Below, in pieces: positions 10,740 through 19,557 of a stretch of 43,094 nt of DNA. Both the position numbers and the translations under genes were made by a program. Origin of the DNA: an uncultured Halomonas sp. (lineage in GTDB: Bacteria > Pseudomonadota > Gammaproteobacteria > Pseudomonadales > Halomonadaceae). The DNA lies in contig NZ_CAMPKE010000024.1 in the NCBI RefSeq assembly GCF_946887195.1, positions 1 to 43,094 of the forward strand, read 5' to 3'. The stretch's first letter is position 1. The number at the start of each line of letters is the position of its first letter. Below the pieces are notes generated by a model. The model saw only the letters and a list, made by a program, of their open reading frames with translations. It made no database searches and was not told the origin of the DNA.

Positions 10740-11978
10740 TCAGACGCGACCGAAGATCAGCGATCCATTGGTACCGCCGAAACCGAAGGAGTTGGACAGC
10801 GTATAGTCGATGACCATGTCGCGGGCGGTATACGGCACATAGTCGAGAACGCAGCCCGGCTGGGGGTTGTCCAGGTTGATGGTCGGCGGGGCCACCTGGT
10901 CACGCAGCGCGAGGATGCTGAAGATCGCCTCGACGGCACCGGCGGCTCCCAGCAGGTGGCCTATCATCGACTTGGTCGAGCTCACCGCCACCTTCGGTGC
11001 CGCACTACCCATCACTCGCTCGACCGCGCGGCTTTCGGCCAGATCGCCGGTCGGCGTAGAGGTACCATGGGCATTGATGTAATCGATCTGCGACGGGTCG
11101 AGTTCGGCATCGCGGATGGCGTTACTCATGGCCATGGCCGCACCCTGGCCATCTTCCGGCGGCGCCGTCATGTGGTGGGCATCGTCGCTCATGCCGAAGC
11201 CCTTGAGTTCGGCGTAAATGGTAGCGCCGCGCTTCTTGGCATGCTCGTACTCCTCGAGCACCAGCACCCCGGCGCCATCGGAGAGCACGAAGCCGTCACG
11301 ATCGCGATCCCAAGGGCGACTGGCCGCCGTGGGATCGTCGTTGCGCGTCGATAACGCACGCGCCGCGGAAAAGCCCCCCAGACCCAACGGCGTGGTCGCC
11401 ATCTCGGCCCCCCCGCAGATCATCACATCCGCATCGCCGTATGCGATCGTGCGCGCACCATAGCCGATGTTATGGGTACCCGTGGTACAGGCCGTCGTAA
11501 TGGCGATGTTGGGGCCGCGGAAACCATGCTGAATCGCCAAGTTCCCGGCGATCATGTTGATGATCGAGCCGGGCACGAAAAATGGCGAGATACGCCGCGC
11601 ACCGCCCTTGTTCAGGGCATTGTGATTACGCTCGATCATCGGCAGGCCACCGATACCCGAGCCGATGGCCACGCCGATACGATGCGCGTTGCGCTCATCG
11701 CACTCGAGACCGGCATCGTCGATAGCCTGGCCGCCCGCGGCCATGCCGTACTGGATGAACAGATCCATCTTGCGCGCATCCTTGGGGTTCAGGTAAGAAC
11801 CGATATCGAAGTCCTTTACCGAACCACCAAAGCGGGTATTGAAGCCGCTGGTGTCGAAATGCTCGATCGGGGCTATGCCGCTCTTGCCTGCCAGGATATT
11901 GGCCCAGCTCTCCTTAACGGTGTTCCCGACCGGCGTCACTAGACCCAATCCGGTCACCACGACCCTTTTACGAGGCAT
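10740..11978 (-). CDS. fabF: 3-oxoacyl-[acyl-carrier-protein] synthase II
   Basis: A 412-residue condensing enzyme that elongates acyl-ACP with malonyl-ACP and governs cis-vaccenate formation. The Cys-His-His triad is visible: C164 ([10 protein letters not shown]), H304 ([11 protein letters not shown]) and H341 ([11 protein letters not shown]). The ATG at 11978 has the strong site GGAGGGGAG six bases upstream. It is separated from acpP by 172 bases holding a terminator for acpP and a perfect TATAAT, so it likely has partly independent expression. pabC follows immediately. Confidence 0.97.
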   Translation of the reverse strand: MPRKRVVVTGLGLVTPVGNTVKESWANILAGKSGIAPIEHFDTSGFNTRFGGSVKDFDIGSYLNPKDARKMDLFIQYGMAAGGQAIDDAGLECDERNAHRIGVAIGSGIGGLPMIERNHNALNKGGARRISPFFVPGSIINMIAGNLAIQHGFRGPNIAITTACTTGTHNIGYGARTIAYGDADVMICGGAEMATTPLGLGGFSAARALSTRNDDPTAASRPWDRDRDGFVLSDGAGVLVLEEYEHAKKRGATIYAELKGFGMSDDAHHMTAPPEDGQGAAMAMSNAIRDAELDPSQIDYINAHGTSTPTGDLAESRAVERVMGSAAPKVAVSSTKSMIGHLLGAAGAVEAIFSILALRDQVAPPTINLDNPQPGCVLDYVPYTARDMVIDYTLSNSFGFGGTNGSLIFGRV

Positions 11979-12040
11979 CAGCTCCCCTCCAGACGTCCTT
12001 AATCGGCACGCCTTTCGCTCGGCGCACCATCGCTGCGCGC

Positions 12041-12046
12041 ATTATA
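12041..12046 (-). promoter_or_regulatory. Candidate -10 element for fabF
   Basis: Read leftward this is a perfect TATAAT, placed about 63 bases before the fabF ATG. No good -35 hexamer lies 16-18 bases upstream (GCCCAT at 17), so activity might depend on other contacts. Its position just after the acpP terminator fits a separate fabF-pabC promoter. Confidence 0.5.
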
Positions 12047-12080
12047 CCCGAAGGATACCGGCTATGGGCCAGCAGCGCAC

Positions 12081-12116
12081 AAAAACGAAAGCCGCTCTGT
12101 CTCCAGAACGGCTTTC
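12081..12116 (-). terminator. Intrinsic terminator after acpP
   Basis: An 8-bp stem GAAAGCCG / CGGCTTTC (12087-12094, 12109-12116) continues, after one mismatch, with a 4-bp TCTG/CAGA stem and a 4-base loop. Reading leftward it is followed by GTTTTTG (12086-12080). It lies 35 bases past the acpP stop and before fabF, so it should raise acpP messages relative to fabF. Confidence 0.8.
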
Positions 12117-12150
12117 ATGCGTGCAGGCGGTCAAAGCCGCATTACATCAC

Positions 12151-12384
12151 TTACTGATGAGCAACGACGTAGTCGATCGCTTCCTGCACGGTAGTGATCT
12201 TCTCGGCTTCCTCGTCGGGAATTTCAGTATCGAATTCCTCTTCGAGCGCCATCACCAATTCGACGGTATCCAGGGAATCCGCGCCGAGATCTTCGGTGAA
12301 GGAAGACGAGTTCTGGATATCTTCTTCCTTGACGTTCAGGCGCTCGGCCACAACCTTCTTCACGCGCTCTTCGATGGTGCTCAT
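12151..12384 (-). CDS. acpP: Acyl carrier protein
   Basis: A 77-residue acidic four-helix protein that carries growing acyl chains. The DSL motif places the 4'-phosphopantetheine attachment at S37 ([19 protein letters not shown]). Length and sequence are typical. ATG 12384 has TAGGAG ten bases upstream; the longer open frame to 12453 is not needed. It sits between fabG and fabF, with its own candidate promoter (TATAAA at 12437-12442) and a strong terminator downstream, fitting the very high expression of this protein. Confidence 0.98.
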   Translation of the reverse strand: MSTIEERVKKVVAERLNVKEEDIQNSSSFTEDLGADSLDTVELVMALEEEFDTEIPDEEAEKITTVQEAIDYVVAHQ

Positions 12385-12436
12385 TGTGTCGTTACTCCTA
12401 GTGGTACATATCCGCCAGCCAAAAACTGCCGGGTAG

Positions 12437-12442
12437 TTTATA
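12437..12442 (-). promoter_or_regulatory. Candidate -10 element for acpP
   Basis: Reading leftward the hexamer is TATAAA, about 50 bases upstream of the acpP ATG in the 99-base fabG-acpP gap. A TTGCGT lies only 15 bases further upstream and TTGGTT at 19, so the -35 assignment is uncertain. acpP having its own promoter inside the fab cluster is known in E. coli. Confidence 0.35.
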
Positions 12443-12483
12443 GACGGCCCCAAGCCGACGCAACCAAGGCATCGGCCGCGACC

Positions 12484-13227
12484 TCAACGCATGTTCATAC
12501 CGCCGTTGACCTGCAACGTCTCGCCGGTAACGTAACCGGCACCGTCGCTGGTCAGAAAGCCCACCGCGGCGGCGATCTCTTCGGGCCTGCCCAGGCGCGC
12601 CAACGGAATCTGCGTCAGCAGCGCATCATGCTGAGCTGCGGGCAGCGCTTCGGTCATGTCGGTGGCGATGAAACCTGGAGCCACGGCGTTAACGGTGATT
12701 CCACGCGATGCCACTTCACGCGCCAGAGCGCGAGCGAAGCCTTCCATGCCGGCCTTGGCGGCAGCATAGTTGGTTTGGCCCAGGTTGCCCATGGTCGCGA
12801 CCACGGAGCTGATGCAGACGATGCGCCCGAAGCGCGCCTTGGTCATGCCTCGCACACAGGCCTTGGTGACGCGATAAACGGATTTGAGATTGGTGTCGAG
12901 TACCGCGTCCCACTCATCTTCCTTCATGCGCATCAATAAATTGTCGCGCGTGATACCGGCATTGTTGACCAGAATGGTCGGCGCGCCGAACTCATCGCCG
13001 ATCGCCTTGAGCAGCGCATCGACACTGGCCTGCTGAGTGGCATCGAGCACGCGGCCCGCGCCTTCGATGCCGCTGGCCTTAAAATCGGCATCGATTCTGT
13101 CAGCGCCCTGTTCGCTGGTCGCGGTACCGATCACCAACCGGCCCTGGCGGCCCAGCTCATGGGCAATGGCGCGGCCGATACCCCGGCTTGCCCCGGTAAC
13201 CAACGCAACTCTGCGTTCGCTCGTCAT
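12484..13227 (-). CDS. fabG: 3-oxoacyl-[acyl-carrier-protein] reductase
   Basis: A 247-residue short-chain dehydrogenase that reduces 3-oxoacyl-ACP with NADPH. The nucleotide-binding TGASRGIG is at residues 11-18 and NNAG at 88-91. The catalytic Ser/Tyr/Lys set is S140 or S141, Y154 and K158 (NYAAAKAG). The C-terminus ends GETLQVNGGMNMR, as usual. The frame is open far upstream across fabD, but ATG 13227 with AGGAG six bases before it gives the standard protein. It starts 17 bases after fabD. Confidence 0.97.
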   Translation of the reverse strand: MTSERRVALVTGASRGIGRAIAHELGRQGRLVIGTATSEQGADRIDADFKASGIEGAGRVLDATQQASVDALLKAIGDEFGAPTILVNNAGITRDNLLMRMKEDEWDAVLDTNLKSVYRVTKACVRGMTKARFGRIVCISSVVATMGNLGQTNYAAAKAGMEGFARALAREVASRGITVNAVAPGFIATDMTEALPAAQHDALLTQIPLARLGRPEEIAAAVGFLTSDGAGYVTGETLQVNGGMNMR

Positions 13228-13244
13228 AATGGCTCCTGAATGCG

Positions 13245-14207
13245 TCATGAGTCTGACTGGCTGAGCGTCTCGCGCGCCAACTCGAGCGCGGCGGACAACG
13301 TATCGGGATCGTTGACCGCCAATCCCTTGGCACCACGGGCGATGCGCTTGTTGAGTCCGGTAAGCACCTTGCCCGGGCCGCATTCGATGAACACCCCAGC
13401 GCCCTGATCGATCATCGATTCGATGCAATCGGTCCAGCGTACCGGTTGATAAAGCTGCTCGATCAAGCGGGTTCTCAATGTTTCGATATCGCCATGCGCC
13501 TGGGCATCGACGTTCTGGATAACCGTATAACGCGGCAGCTTGATTTCGATCGAATCCATCGCCTCGGCAAGCCGCTCGGCAGCCGGCATCATCAACGCGC
13601 AGTGCGACGGCACGGACACCGGCAACGGTAACGCTCGCTTGGCGCCAGCCTCCTGGCATAGCGCGATGGCCCGATCCACAGCGGTTCTCTTACCAGCGAC
13701 CACGACCTGGCCGGGCGCATTGTAGTTGACCGCCGCCACGACTTCACCTTGGGCGGCATCGCGACAGGCGGTCTCGACCGCCGTATCGTCGAGGCCCAGT
13801 ACCGCAGCCATGGCACCCTCGCCGGCCGGCACGGCAGCCTGCATGGCCTCGCCGCGCAGTTTGACCAGACGCACGCCTTCGGCAAAGGTCAGCGCACCGG
13901 CACACACCATGGCGCTATATTCGCCAAGACTATGACCAGCCATAGAAATCGGTCGCGGCCCCTCGAGCTCCTGCCAGACACGCCATACGGCGACGCTCGA
14001 CGTCAACAGCGCCGGCTGGGTACAGGCGGTCGCATTGAGTGTTTCTTCGGGGCCTTCCTGGACGACGTGCCAGAGATCGTAGCCCAGCGCATCGGCGGCT
14101 TCCTCGAAAGTCGTCCGTACCACACTGTAGCGTTCGGCCAGCTCCCGCAGCATGCCTAGGTGCTGGGAGCCCTGCCCCGGAAACACAAGGGCCAGGGATT
14201 GGGTCAT
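13245..14207 (-). CDS. fabD: Malonyl-CoA:acyl-carrier-protein transacylase
   Basis: A 320-residue enzyme that transfers malonyl from CoA to ACP. It begins MTQSLALVFPGQGSQ. The catalytic serine is S93 (GHSLGEYSA) and the partner histidine H202 (VSVPSHCALM). Two starts are possible, GTG 14216 and ATG 14207. I choose the ATG because AAGG stands eight bases upstream and the N-terminus then matches E. coli FabD. plsX ends six bases upstream, so the genes are tightly coupled. Confidence 0.96.
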   Translation of the reverse strand: MTQSLALVFPGQGSQHLGMLRELAERYSVVRTTFEEAADALGYDLWHVVQEGPEETLNATACTQPALLTSSVAVWRVWQELEGPRPISMAGHSLGEYSAMVCAGALTFAEGVRLVKLRGEAMQAAVPAGEGAMAAVLGLDDTAVETACRDAAQGEVVAAVNYNAPGQVVVAGKRTAVDRAIALCQEAGAKRALPLPVSVPSHCALMMPAAERLAEAMDSIEIKLPRYTVIQNVDAQAHGDIETLRTRLIEQLYQPVRWTDCIESMIDQGAGVFIECGPGKVLTGLNKRIARGAKGLAVNDPDTLSAALELARETLSQSDS

Positions 14208-14212
14208 GGCAT

Positions 14213-15307
14213 TCACCTTTCAGGATTGAAATCTTGGGGCTTCGAACGGGTTGGAAACCCGCTATCGCGTCGACCGCACACGACTGACGAGATAACGGAC
14301 TGGTGACCCAACTCACGCTCGAGATGCGCCGGCAAGTTCATACGCACCTCCTGCACCGCACGCGATACTGCACAAGCGAAGCCTTGAGCATCGGCACTTC
14401 CGTGGCTCTTGATTACGATGCCTGACAACCCCAACAGGCTGGCCCCATTGTAGCGCACCGGATCGAGCCGGCGTTTGAGCCGATGCAGCGCGGGTCGCGC
14501 CAGCAGGCTGACCAGCCGGCTGCTCCAATGCGCGTCGAATGTCGCCTGCACCCGCTCGATCAGCATCCGCGCCAAGCCTTCACTGGCCTTGAGTACGATA
14601 TTGCCGACGAAGCCATCGCAGACCACGACATCGGTGCTGCCGCTGAATAGGCCATCGCCTTCGACGAAGCCGACATAATTGACCTCGTGGGTTTCCCGCA
14701 GCAAGGCATCGGCCTGGCGCACACTTGCCGTGCCCTTGGTCGCCTCGATGCCGACATTGAGTAGCGCCACGCGCGGGCGCGCCAGACCATCGACCTGCCG
14801 CGCCATGATGCTGCCCATCAGCGCGAACTCGACCAGCCGCTGTGCCGAGGCGTCGATGTTGGCGCCCATGTCCAACATGTAGCAGCGACCGCCACCCCGG
14901 GTGGGAATGGCGGTGCTGATCGCCGGGCGCGGTATGCCCGGCACCGTGCCCAATGCACGCCGGGATAGCGCCATCAATGCGCCGGTATTGCCGGCACTCA
15001 CACCTGCCGATGCGCGCCCGGATGCGACATCGGCGAGCATCAGCGCCAGGCTGGAGTCACGCGATGCACGCAACGCACTGGAGGGCTTCAACCCTTGAGG
15101 GATGACCTGCGGCGCATGACTGAGAAGCAAGCGCGAACTCACATCATGCAACCGCCTGGGAAGCCGGGCCAGCTCGGCCTCCAGAATGTCGATCGGCCCG
15201 TGGAGACGCGCCTCGAGCTCGGGATGAATGAGCAGCGCCTCGGCCGCACCCCAGACAGTAGCGCGGGGACCTAAGTCCCCGCCCATCGCATCGATGGCGA
15301 TCTGCAT
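14213..15307 (-). CDS. plsX: Phosphate acyltransferase PlsX
   Basis: A 364-residue enzyme that converts acyl-ACP to acyl-phosphate for phosphatidic acid synthesis; peripheral at the membrane. Family signatures seen are [12 protein letters not shown] at the N-terminus, [43 protein letters not shown] and [17 protein letters not shown] choose ATG 15307 ([10 protein letters not shown]). A TTG at 15331 is possible, and neither start has a good ribosome-binding site, so translation may rely on coupling to rpmF, which ends 36 bases upstream. The C-terminal 25 residues after VISSVV look poorly conserved. Confidence 0.95.
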   Translation of the reverse strand: MQIAIDAMGGDLGPRATVWGAAEALLIHPELEARLHGPIDILEAELARLPRRLHDVSSRLLLSHAPQVIPQGLKPSSALRASRDSSLALMLADVASGRASAGVSAGNTGALMALSRRALGTVPGIPRPAISTAIPTRGGGRCYMLDMGANIDASAQRLVEFALMGSIMARQVDGLARPRVALLNVGIEATKGTASVRQADALLRETHEVNYVGFVEGDGLFSGSTDVVVCDGFVGNIVLKASEGLARMLIERVQATFDAHWSSRLVSLLARPALHRLKRRLDPVRYNGASLLGLSGIVIKSHGSADAQGFACAVSRAVQEVRMNLPAHLERELGHQSVISSVVCGRRDSGFPTRSKPQDFNPER

Positions 15308-15343
15308 ATTCAATAAGGCAGCATTGCCCAAGCATGCATCGAC

Positions 15344-15514
15344 TTAAACGTCGACGACCTTGCGGCCGCGGTAGAAGCCATCCGGAGAGACATGGTGGCG
15401 CAGATGCGTCGTGCCGGTCTCCTTGTCCTGAGCGAGTGCCGGTGAAGACAAGGCGTCGTGGCTACGGCGCATGCCGCGCTTGGAACGGGTCTTGCGGTTC
15501 TGTTGAACTGCCAT
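15344..15514 (-). CDS. rpmF: 50S ribosomal protein L32
   Basis: A 56-residue basic protein beginning [20 protein letters not shown] and ending RGRKVVDV. It matches bacterial L32, a component near the peptidyl-transferase region of the large subunit. The N-terminal [16 protein letters not shown] block and the [14 protein letters not shown] segment are diagnostic. The zinc-binding cysteines found in some L32 proteins are absent, as in other gammaproteobacteria. It has TGGAGTGATATC upstream of the ATG and sits between yceD and plsX, the universal context that ties ribosome and lipid synthesis. Confidence 0.97.
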   Translation of the reverse strand: MAVQQNRKTRSKRGMRRSHDALSSPALAQDKETGTTHLRHHVSPDGFYRGRKVVDV

Positions 15515-15545
15515 GAGATATCACTCCAGAGTGTATCGGGTTGAA

Positions 15546-16073
15546 TCAGTGTTTATCCTTCAGCGTGCGTAGCACATCGAAGGGGTTTGCAGCCGGTTTT
15601 TCCGCGGCCTCGACATTCTCGCCACTGGTCATCTCATCCCGCGAGACGCTGCACTGCGCCTCATCGTGATAGACGTCCTGCGGCAGGCTGAGGATGAGTT
15701 CATCCTCGATCACCGGCAGCAGAGTGAGCTGTTCGTTTTCCACCAATACCGGCTCGTAAGCGCTTGGCAGTTCAGCCGCCAGTGCATCGCTTGCCACCAT
15801 GCCCAGCAGGAAATGGCTTTCGAGGGCGACCGGCATCGGCTCGAGACAACGCCGGCAGGCCAGGCACACATCGGCCTCCAGCCAGCCTTCGATGAAGCGC
15901 CGCCCTTGGGCGTCGACACCGAAATCCAGACGAACCTCGACATCGCCTTGCTGCTCGCCGGCTGCTTCGGCAAAGCGCGCCATGGCCTCGAGCGATACCA
16001 GGCCCTCGAGGCGTTCGGCATTGGCGGCGAGCCGATAGGGCTCGACCCGTATGGGAAGTCTTGTGGTCGACAT
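15546..16073 (-). CDS. yceD: YceD (DUF177) protein, 23S rRNA accumulation factor
   Basis: A 175-residue soluble protein encoded immediately before rpmF, as in most gammaproteobacteria. A cysteine motif CLACRRC lies near residues 70-76 and is typical of DUF177 proteins. The acidic middle part carries ENEQLTLLPVIEDELILSLP. YceD homologues are linked to 23S rRNA processing or accumulation in bacteria and plastids; the mechanism is unclear. A near-consensus promoter lies only about ten bases upstream of the ATG, so the messenger would have virtually no leader. Confidence 0.92.
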   Translation of the reverse strand: MSTTRLPIRVEPYRLAANAERLEGLVSLEAMARFAEAAGEQQGDVEVRLDFGVDAQGRRFIEGWLEADVCLACRRCLEPMPVALESHFLLGMVASDALAAELPSAYEPVLVENEQLTLLPVIEDELILSLPQDVYHDEAQCSVSRDEMTSGENVEAAEKPAANPFDVLRTLKDKH

Positions 16074-16082
16074 AGGCGCGCA

Positions 16083-16111
16083 ATAATAGGGATTCCCCCA
16101 AAGCCTGTCAA
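16083..16111 (-). promoter_or_regulatory. Strong sigma-70 promoter for the yceD-rpmF-plsX-fab operon
   Basis: Reading leftward: a perfect -35 TTGACA (16111-16106), a 17-base spacer and -10 TATTAT (16088-16083). Expected transcription start is about 16077-16075, within a few bases of the yceD ATG at 16073. This is the best promoter match in the window and drives the longest operon. Confidence 0.85.
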
Positions 16112-16196
16112 AGCACAGCTTGCCCTAGGCTGTACAGAATGGGGCATGACGCGGCAAACTGGCCGGCAAATCGATTCATAACAAGGAGTTGCCTTG

Positions 16197-16811
16197 ATGA
16201 ATAACTATCGGCGCCTGGTCCTCGCCTCGGGCTCGCGCTGGCGTCGCCAGTTGCTCGACCGGCTGGGGATTCCCTATGCCTGGGCGAGCCCCGACATCGA
16301 TGAAACGCCTCGCCCCGACGAAGCCCCCGAAGCCTTGGTGCATCGCCTGGCGCTCACCAAGGCCGAGCGTATTGCCACCGACTACTCCGATCATCTCATC
16401 ATCGGCTCGGATCAGGTCGCGGTCTTCGACGGCGAGATACTCGGCAAGCCGGGTGACGCCGCCACAGCCCAAGCCAACCTGGCGCGCTTTTCCGGCCAGC
16501 GGGTGCGCTTCATCACCGGCCTGGCGGTGATCGACACCTCGCGCGCCTGGCATCGGGTCTGTCATGAGCGCTTCGATGTCGTGTTTCGCACGCTGAGCGA
16601 TGCTGAAATAGAGCGCTACGTGGACCGTGAACGACCTTTCGATAGCGCCGGCAGCTTTCGCATGGAGGGGCTGGGCATCACGCTGTTCGAGCGTCTCGAA
16701 GGCGACGACCCCAATACCCTGATCGGCCTGCCGCTAATCCGCCTGTGCGCCCTGTTGCGCGAGGCCGGCCTCGACCCCTTGCTGGGGCAGACGCCGGATC
16801 AGGGCAACTGA
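16197..16811 (+). CDS. maf: Maf-family nucleotide pyrophosphatase (YceF type)
   Basis: A 204-residue cytoplasmic house-cleaning enzyme that hydrolyses modified nucleoside triphosphates. The version next to yceD-rpmF in E. coli (YceF) prefers 7-methyl-GTP. Signatures are LASGSRWRRQLLDRLG (residues 7-22), the catalytic GSDQVAVFDGEILGKPG segment, and GSFRMEGLGITLFERLEGDDPNTLIGLPL near the end. AAGGAG stands eight bases before ATG 16197; a TTG one codon upstream is less likely. It diverges from yceD, and its last 13 bases overlap the convergent sppA gene. Confidence 0.93.
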   Translation: MNNYRRLVLASGSRWRRQLLDRLGIPYAWASPDIDETPRPDEAPEALVHRLALTKAERIATDYSDHLIIGSDQVAVFDGEILGKPGDAATAQANLARFSGQRVRFITGLAVIDTSRAWHRVCHERFDVVFRTLSDAEIERYVDRERPFDSAGSFRMEGLGITLFERLEGDDPNTLIGLPLIRLCALLREAGLDPLLGQTPDQGN

Positions 16812-17866
16812 TAGCGCAGCGGTGAAGCCGTCCTTGGCATGCCCAGCCATTCGGCGGCGACCCGCCCGAACTGCCTTGAAAGACGCTCGAAAGGATCGAG
16901 CGCCGGCGTGTAATCGCGCGTACGGGGCGCGCCCAGCTGTTCGCGAGCCAACTGATCGACACTCTTCAAACCGTCGACGAGCCCCAATTCCAGCGCCTGC
17001 TCACCTGTCCAGATCAGGCCTGAAAACAGCCGTGGATCATCGACCAGTCGGTCGCCCCGGCCCGCCTTGACGTCCTCGATGAATTGCCGGTGAGTGGTTT
17101 CCAGCACCTGTTGCCAGAAGGATCGCTGATCGGGGGCGATATCGCTGAACGGGTCGAGAAAGGCCTTGTTTTCTCCCGCCGTGAAGATACGACGCTCGAC
17201 ACCCAGACGCTCGATGGCCTGCTCCAGACCGAAGCTCGCATAGATCACGCCGATCGAGCCCACCAGGCTTGCCGGCGCCGAATAGATGGCATCGGCACCG
17301 GCGGCAATGTAATAGGCACCGCTGGCACCGATATCCTCGATCACCGCGTAGATCGGCTTGTCGCCGATGGCGCTCAGGCGGCGCAGCTCGTCGTAGATGC
17401 GCTGCGATTGCACCGGACTGCCGCCGGGACTGTTGATATGCAGAACGACCGCCCGAGCTTCGGGATTGCTCCAGGCCCGGCGCACTCCTTCGATGACTCG
17501 CTCGGCGCTGGCCGCGGATTCGGCATCGATCACCCCTTCGACCTGGACCACGCCCAGGTGCTTACCGACAGGCAGCGGCACGCTGCTAGCCAGGAACAGG
17601 CCGTAGGCGCCGAGCGCCAGCGAGGCCAGGATCAAGGCCGCGAACAGAAAGCGAAAGAACAGCTTCCAGCGTCGCGTACGACGCTGCTCGGTGAGCACGC
17701 CGCCGATCCAGCGATCCAGCATATCGAGCTGCGCCAGACGCTGACGCTCACGCAGTGTATCGGCATCCTCGTTCGCCGGGGCTTGGCCGGCCGGTCGCGC
17801 GCCCGGCTTCTCGGGATCGAGCTGGGGGCCCTGGGTCCATTGGTCGTAGCGCTTGTCGTCGCTCAT
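16799..17866 (-). CDS. sppA: Signal peptide peptidase SppA-type S49 protease
   Basis: A 355-residue inner-membrane protease that degrades leftover signal peptides. It has a soluble N-terminal stretch, one transmembrane helix at about residues 70-93 and a periplasmic S49 domain. The nucleophile is S182 (GASGAYYIAAG) and the general base K234 (AGENKAFLDPF). Their 52-residue spacing equals that of the Ser/Lys pair of the short B. subtilis SppA. HINSPGG and the SLVGSIGVIY substrate-pocket segment are present. I choose ATG 17866, with a weak GAGA upstream; TTG 17872 is the alternative. It lies 27 bases after the HAD phosphatase gene and ends inside maf. Confidence 0.9.
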   Translation of the reverse strand: MSDDKRYDQWTQGPQLDPEKPGARPAGQAPANEDADTLRERQRLAQLDMLDRWIGGVLTEQRRTRRWKLFFRFLFAALILASLALGAYGLFLASSVPLPVGKHLGVVQVEGVIDAESAASAERVIEGVRRAWSNPEARAVVLHINSPGGSPVQSQRIYDELRRLSAIGDKPIYAVIEDIGASGAYYIAAGADAIYSAPASLVGSIGVIYASFGLEQAIERLGVERRIFTAGENKAFLDPFSDIAPDQRSFWQQVLETTHRQFIEDVKAGRGDRLVDDPRLFSGLIWTGEQALELGLVDGLKSVDQLAREQLGAPRTRDYTPALDPFERLSRQFGRVAAEWLGMPRTASPLRYQLP

Positions 17867-17893
17867 CGGCAATCTCGCTGGCGGTCGATGTAA

Positions 17894-18544
17894 TCAGGCA
17901 TGCAGCCAATCGATCAATTCGGGAAAGGTTTCAGCGGTAAAAACGGGCTCGCAAGCACGGAGCCGCTCGCGAGCATGCACGCCGTAGGTGACGGCGATAC
18001 GATCCATGCCCAGTGCACGGGCCATTTCCAGATCGTACTCGGTATCGCCGATCATCAGCGCCTCGTCGACGCCGATACCGGTCTCGGCAAGCAACTCCTC
18101 GAGCATGCGCGGATGCGGCTTGGAGCGCGTTTCGTCGGCGGTGCGACTGGCATGAAACCAGGCACCGCAGCCGGTAGACTCAAACGCCCGATCGAGGCCA
18201 CGCCGACTTTTTCCGGTAGCCACCGCCAGGCGTGTATGCGGATTGCCGCGCAGGCGCTGAAACCCCTTCTCGACCCCCTCGAAGAACGCCGTTGGCGCAT
18301 GATCGGCGGCGACGAAGTGCTGAGAATAGCGCAATCGGAGCGCCTCGGCCCGGTCCTCGGCGATTCCCGGGCACAGCCTGGCGATCGCCTCGGGCAATCC
18401 CAACCCGATGATATCGCGCACGCACTCCCGACTCAGGTCCGGCCAGCCGATATCACGCGCCGCCGCCTGCATGCAGGCGACGATGCGCGCCTCGGAATCC
18501 ATCAACGTGCCATCCCAATCGAAAATCAGCAGTCGGTAGCGCAT
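17894..18544 (-). CDS. HAD-superfamily phosphatase (phosphoglycolate phosphatase-like)
   Basis: A 216-residue HAD hydrolase. Motif I is FDWDGTL with the nucleophile aspartate at D10, motif II lies in VATGKS, motif III in the SKPHP segment, and motif IV is MIGDTEYDLEMARALG. A helical cap sits between motifs I and II. Relatives next to rluC in pseudomonads are annotated as HAD hydrolases of the phosphoglycolate phosphatase type; the true substrate is unknown. I choose ATG 18544 with GGGGGA five bases upstream. ATG 18565, overlapping the rluC stop as ATGA, is a real alternative that adds seven residues. Confidence 0.87.
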   Translation of the reverse strand: MRYRLLIFDWDGTLMDSEARIVACMQAAARDIGWPDLSRECVRDIIGLGLPEAIARLCPGIAEDRAEALRLRYSQHFVAADHAPTAFFEGVEKGFQRLRGNPHTRLAVATGKSRRGLDRAFESTGCGAWFHASRTADETRSKPHPRMLEELLAETGIGVDEALMIGDTEYDLEMARALGMDRIAVTYGVHARERLRACEPVFTAETFPELIDWLHA

Positions 18545-18561
18545 GCATCCCCCATCGTCAT

Positions 18562-19506
18562 TCATTGTGCGCGTGCGCGCGCCAGCACGGACTCGAGTTC
18601 GTCACCGAGGGGCGCCTTGATCCGTACCGGGCGGCCGCTGGTGGGCTCGGGAAAACTCAGCGAGGCCGCATGCAGGAACAGGCGCTCCAGCCCCAGCCGG
18701 GCCGATTGACGCTGGCTTTCGCGACCGCCGTACTTGTCATCGCCCAGCAGCACATGGCCGGCATGCGCGGCGTGCACGCGAATCTGGTGGGTACGCCCGG
18801 TCACCGGCTCGGCCTCGATCAGCGTGACATGAGGAAAGCTCTCGCGCACCGCGAAGCGCGTACGCGCGACCTTGCCATTGGCATCGACCCGCACCCGGCG
18901 CTCGCCATTGCCGGCTTCGAAGCGATCCAGGCGGGCGCTGACGAAATCGCGCCGCGCCGGCCAGCGTCCTTCCACCAACGCCAGATAGCGCTTTTCCATC
19001 TGATGCTGTTTGAGCGCCGCGTTCAGCGTAACCAGCGCCGTGCGCGACTTGGCCAGCAGCAGGCAGCCGGACGTGTCGCGGTCCAGACGGTGTACCAGCT
19101 CGAGAAAATCGAGATCCTCACGCACCTGGCGCAGCGCCTCGATCAAGCCGATCTTGACGCCGCTACCGCCATGCACCGCCAATCCCGAGGGTTTGTTGAT
19201 CACCAGCCAATCCGGCCCCTCCACCAGCACACTACCGGCCAATAAATTGCGCAGGTTGTCGCTGACTTCGCGAACCGCCTCTTCGGGCGCCAGACGCAGC
19301 GGCGGAATACGCACCAGATCGCCGAGTTCGAGCCGATAATCGGGCTTGATGCGCTTCTTGTTCACACGCACTTCGCCCTTGCGCACGATGCGGTAGATCA
19401 ACGCCTTGGGAGCGCCTTTCAGACGCGTGCGCAAGAAGTTATCGATGCGCTGCCCCGACTGGGCATCGGTGATTTCCACCCATTGGACGTCGCGACCTTC
19501 GGCCAT
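18562..19506 (-). CDS. rluC: Ribosomal large subunit pseudouridine synthase C
   Basis: A 314-residue enzyme that makes pseudouridine at three sites of 23S rRNA (955, 2504 and 2580 in E. coli numbering). An S4 RNA-binding domain covers residues 17-80. The RluA-type catalytic domain has HRLDRDTSG with the catalytic aspartate at D144, the same number as in E. coli RluC. VTGRTHQIRVHAAHAGHVLLGDDKYG is a further family mark. The ATG at 19506 has GAGGAAGAG upstream. It diverges from rne across 729 bases, the arrangement conserved in gammaproteobacteria. Confidence 0.95.
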   Translation of the reverse strand: MAEGRDVQWVEITDAQSGQRIDNFLRTRLKGAPKALIYRIVRKGEVRVNKKRIKPDYRLELGDLVRIPPLRLAPEEAVREVSDNLRNLLAGSVLVEGPDWLVINKPSGLAVHGGSGVKIGLIEALRQVREDLDFLELVHRLDRDTSGCLLLAKSRTALVTLNAALKQHQMEKRYLALVEGRWPARRDFVSARLDRFEAGNGERRVRVDANGKVARTRFAVRESFPHVTLIEAEPVTGRTHQIRVHAAHAGHVLLGDDKYGGRESQRQSARLGLERLFLHAASLSFPEPTSGRPVRIKAPLGDELESVLARARAQ

Positions 19507-19557
19507 GCACTCTTCCTCGAACGAACATGGGAACCTTTGAAAAATGTAGCGAGCGAA

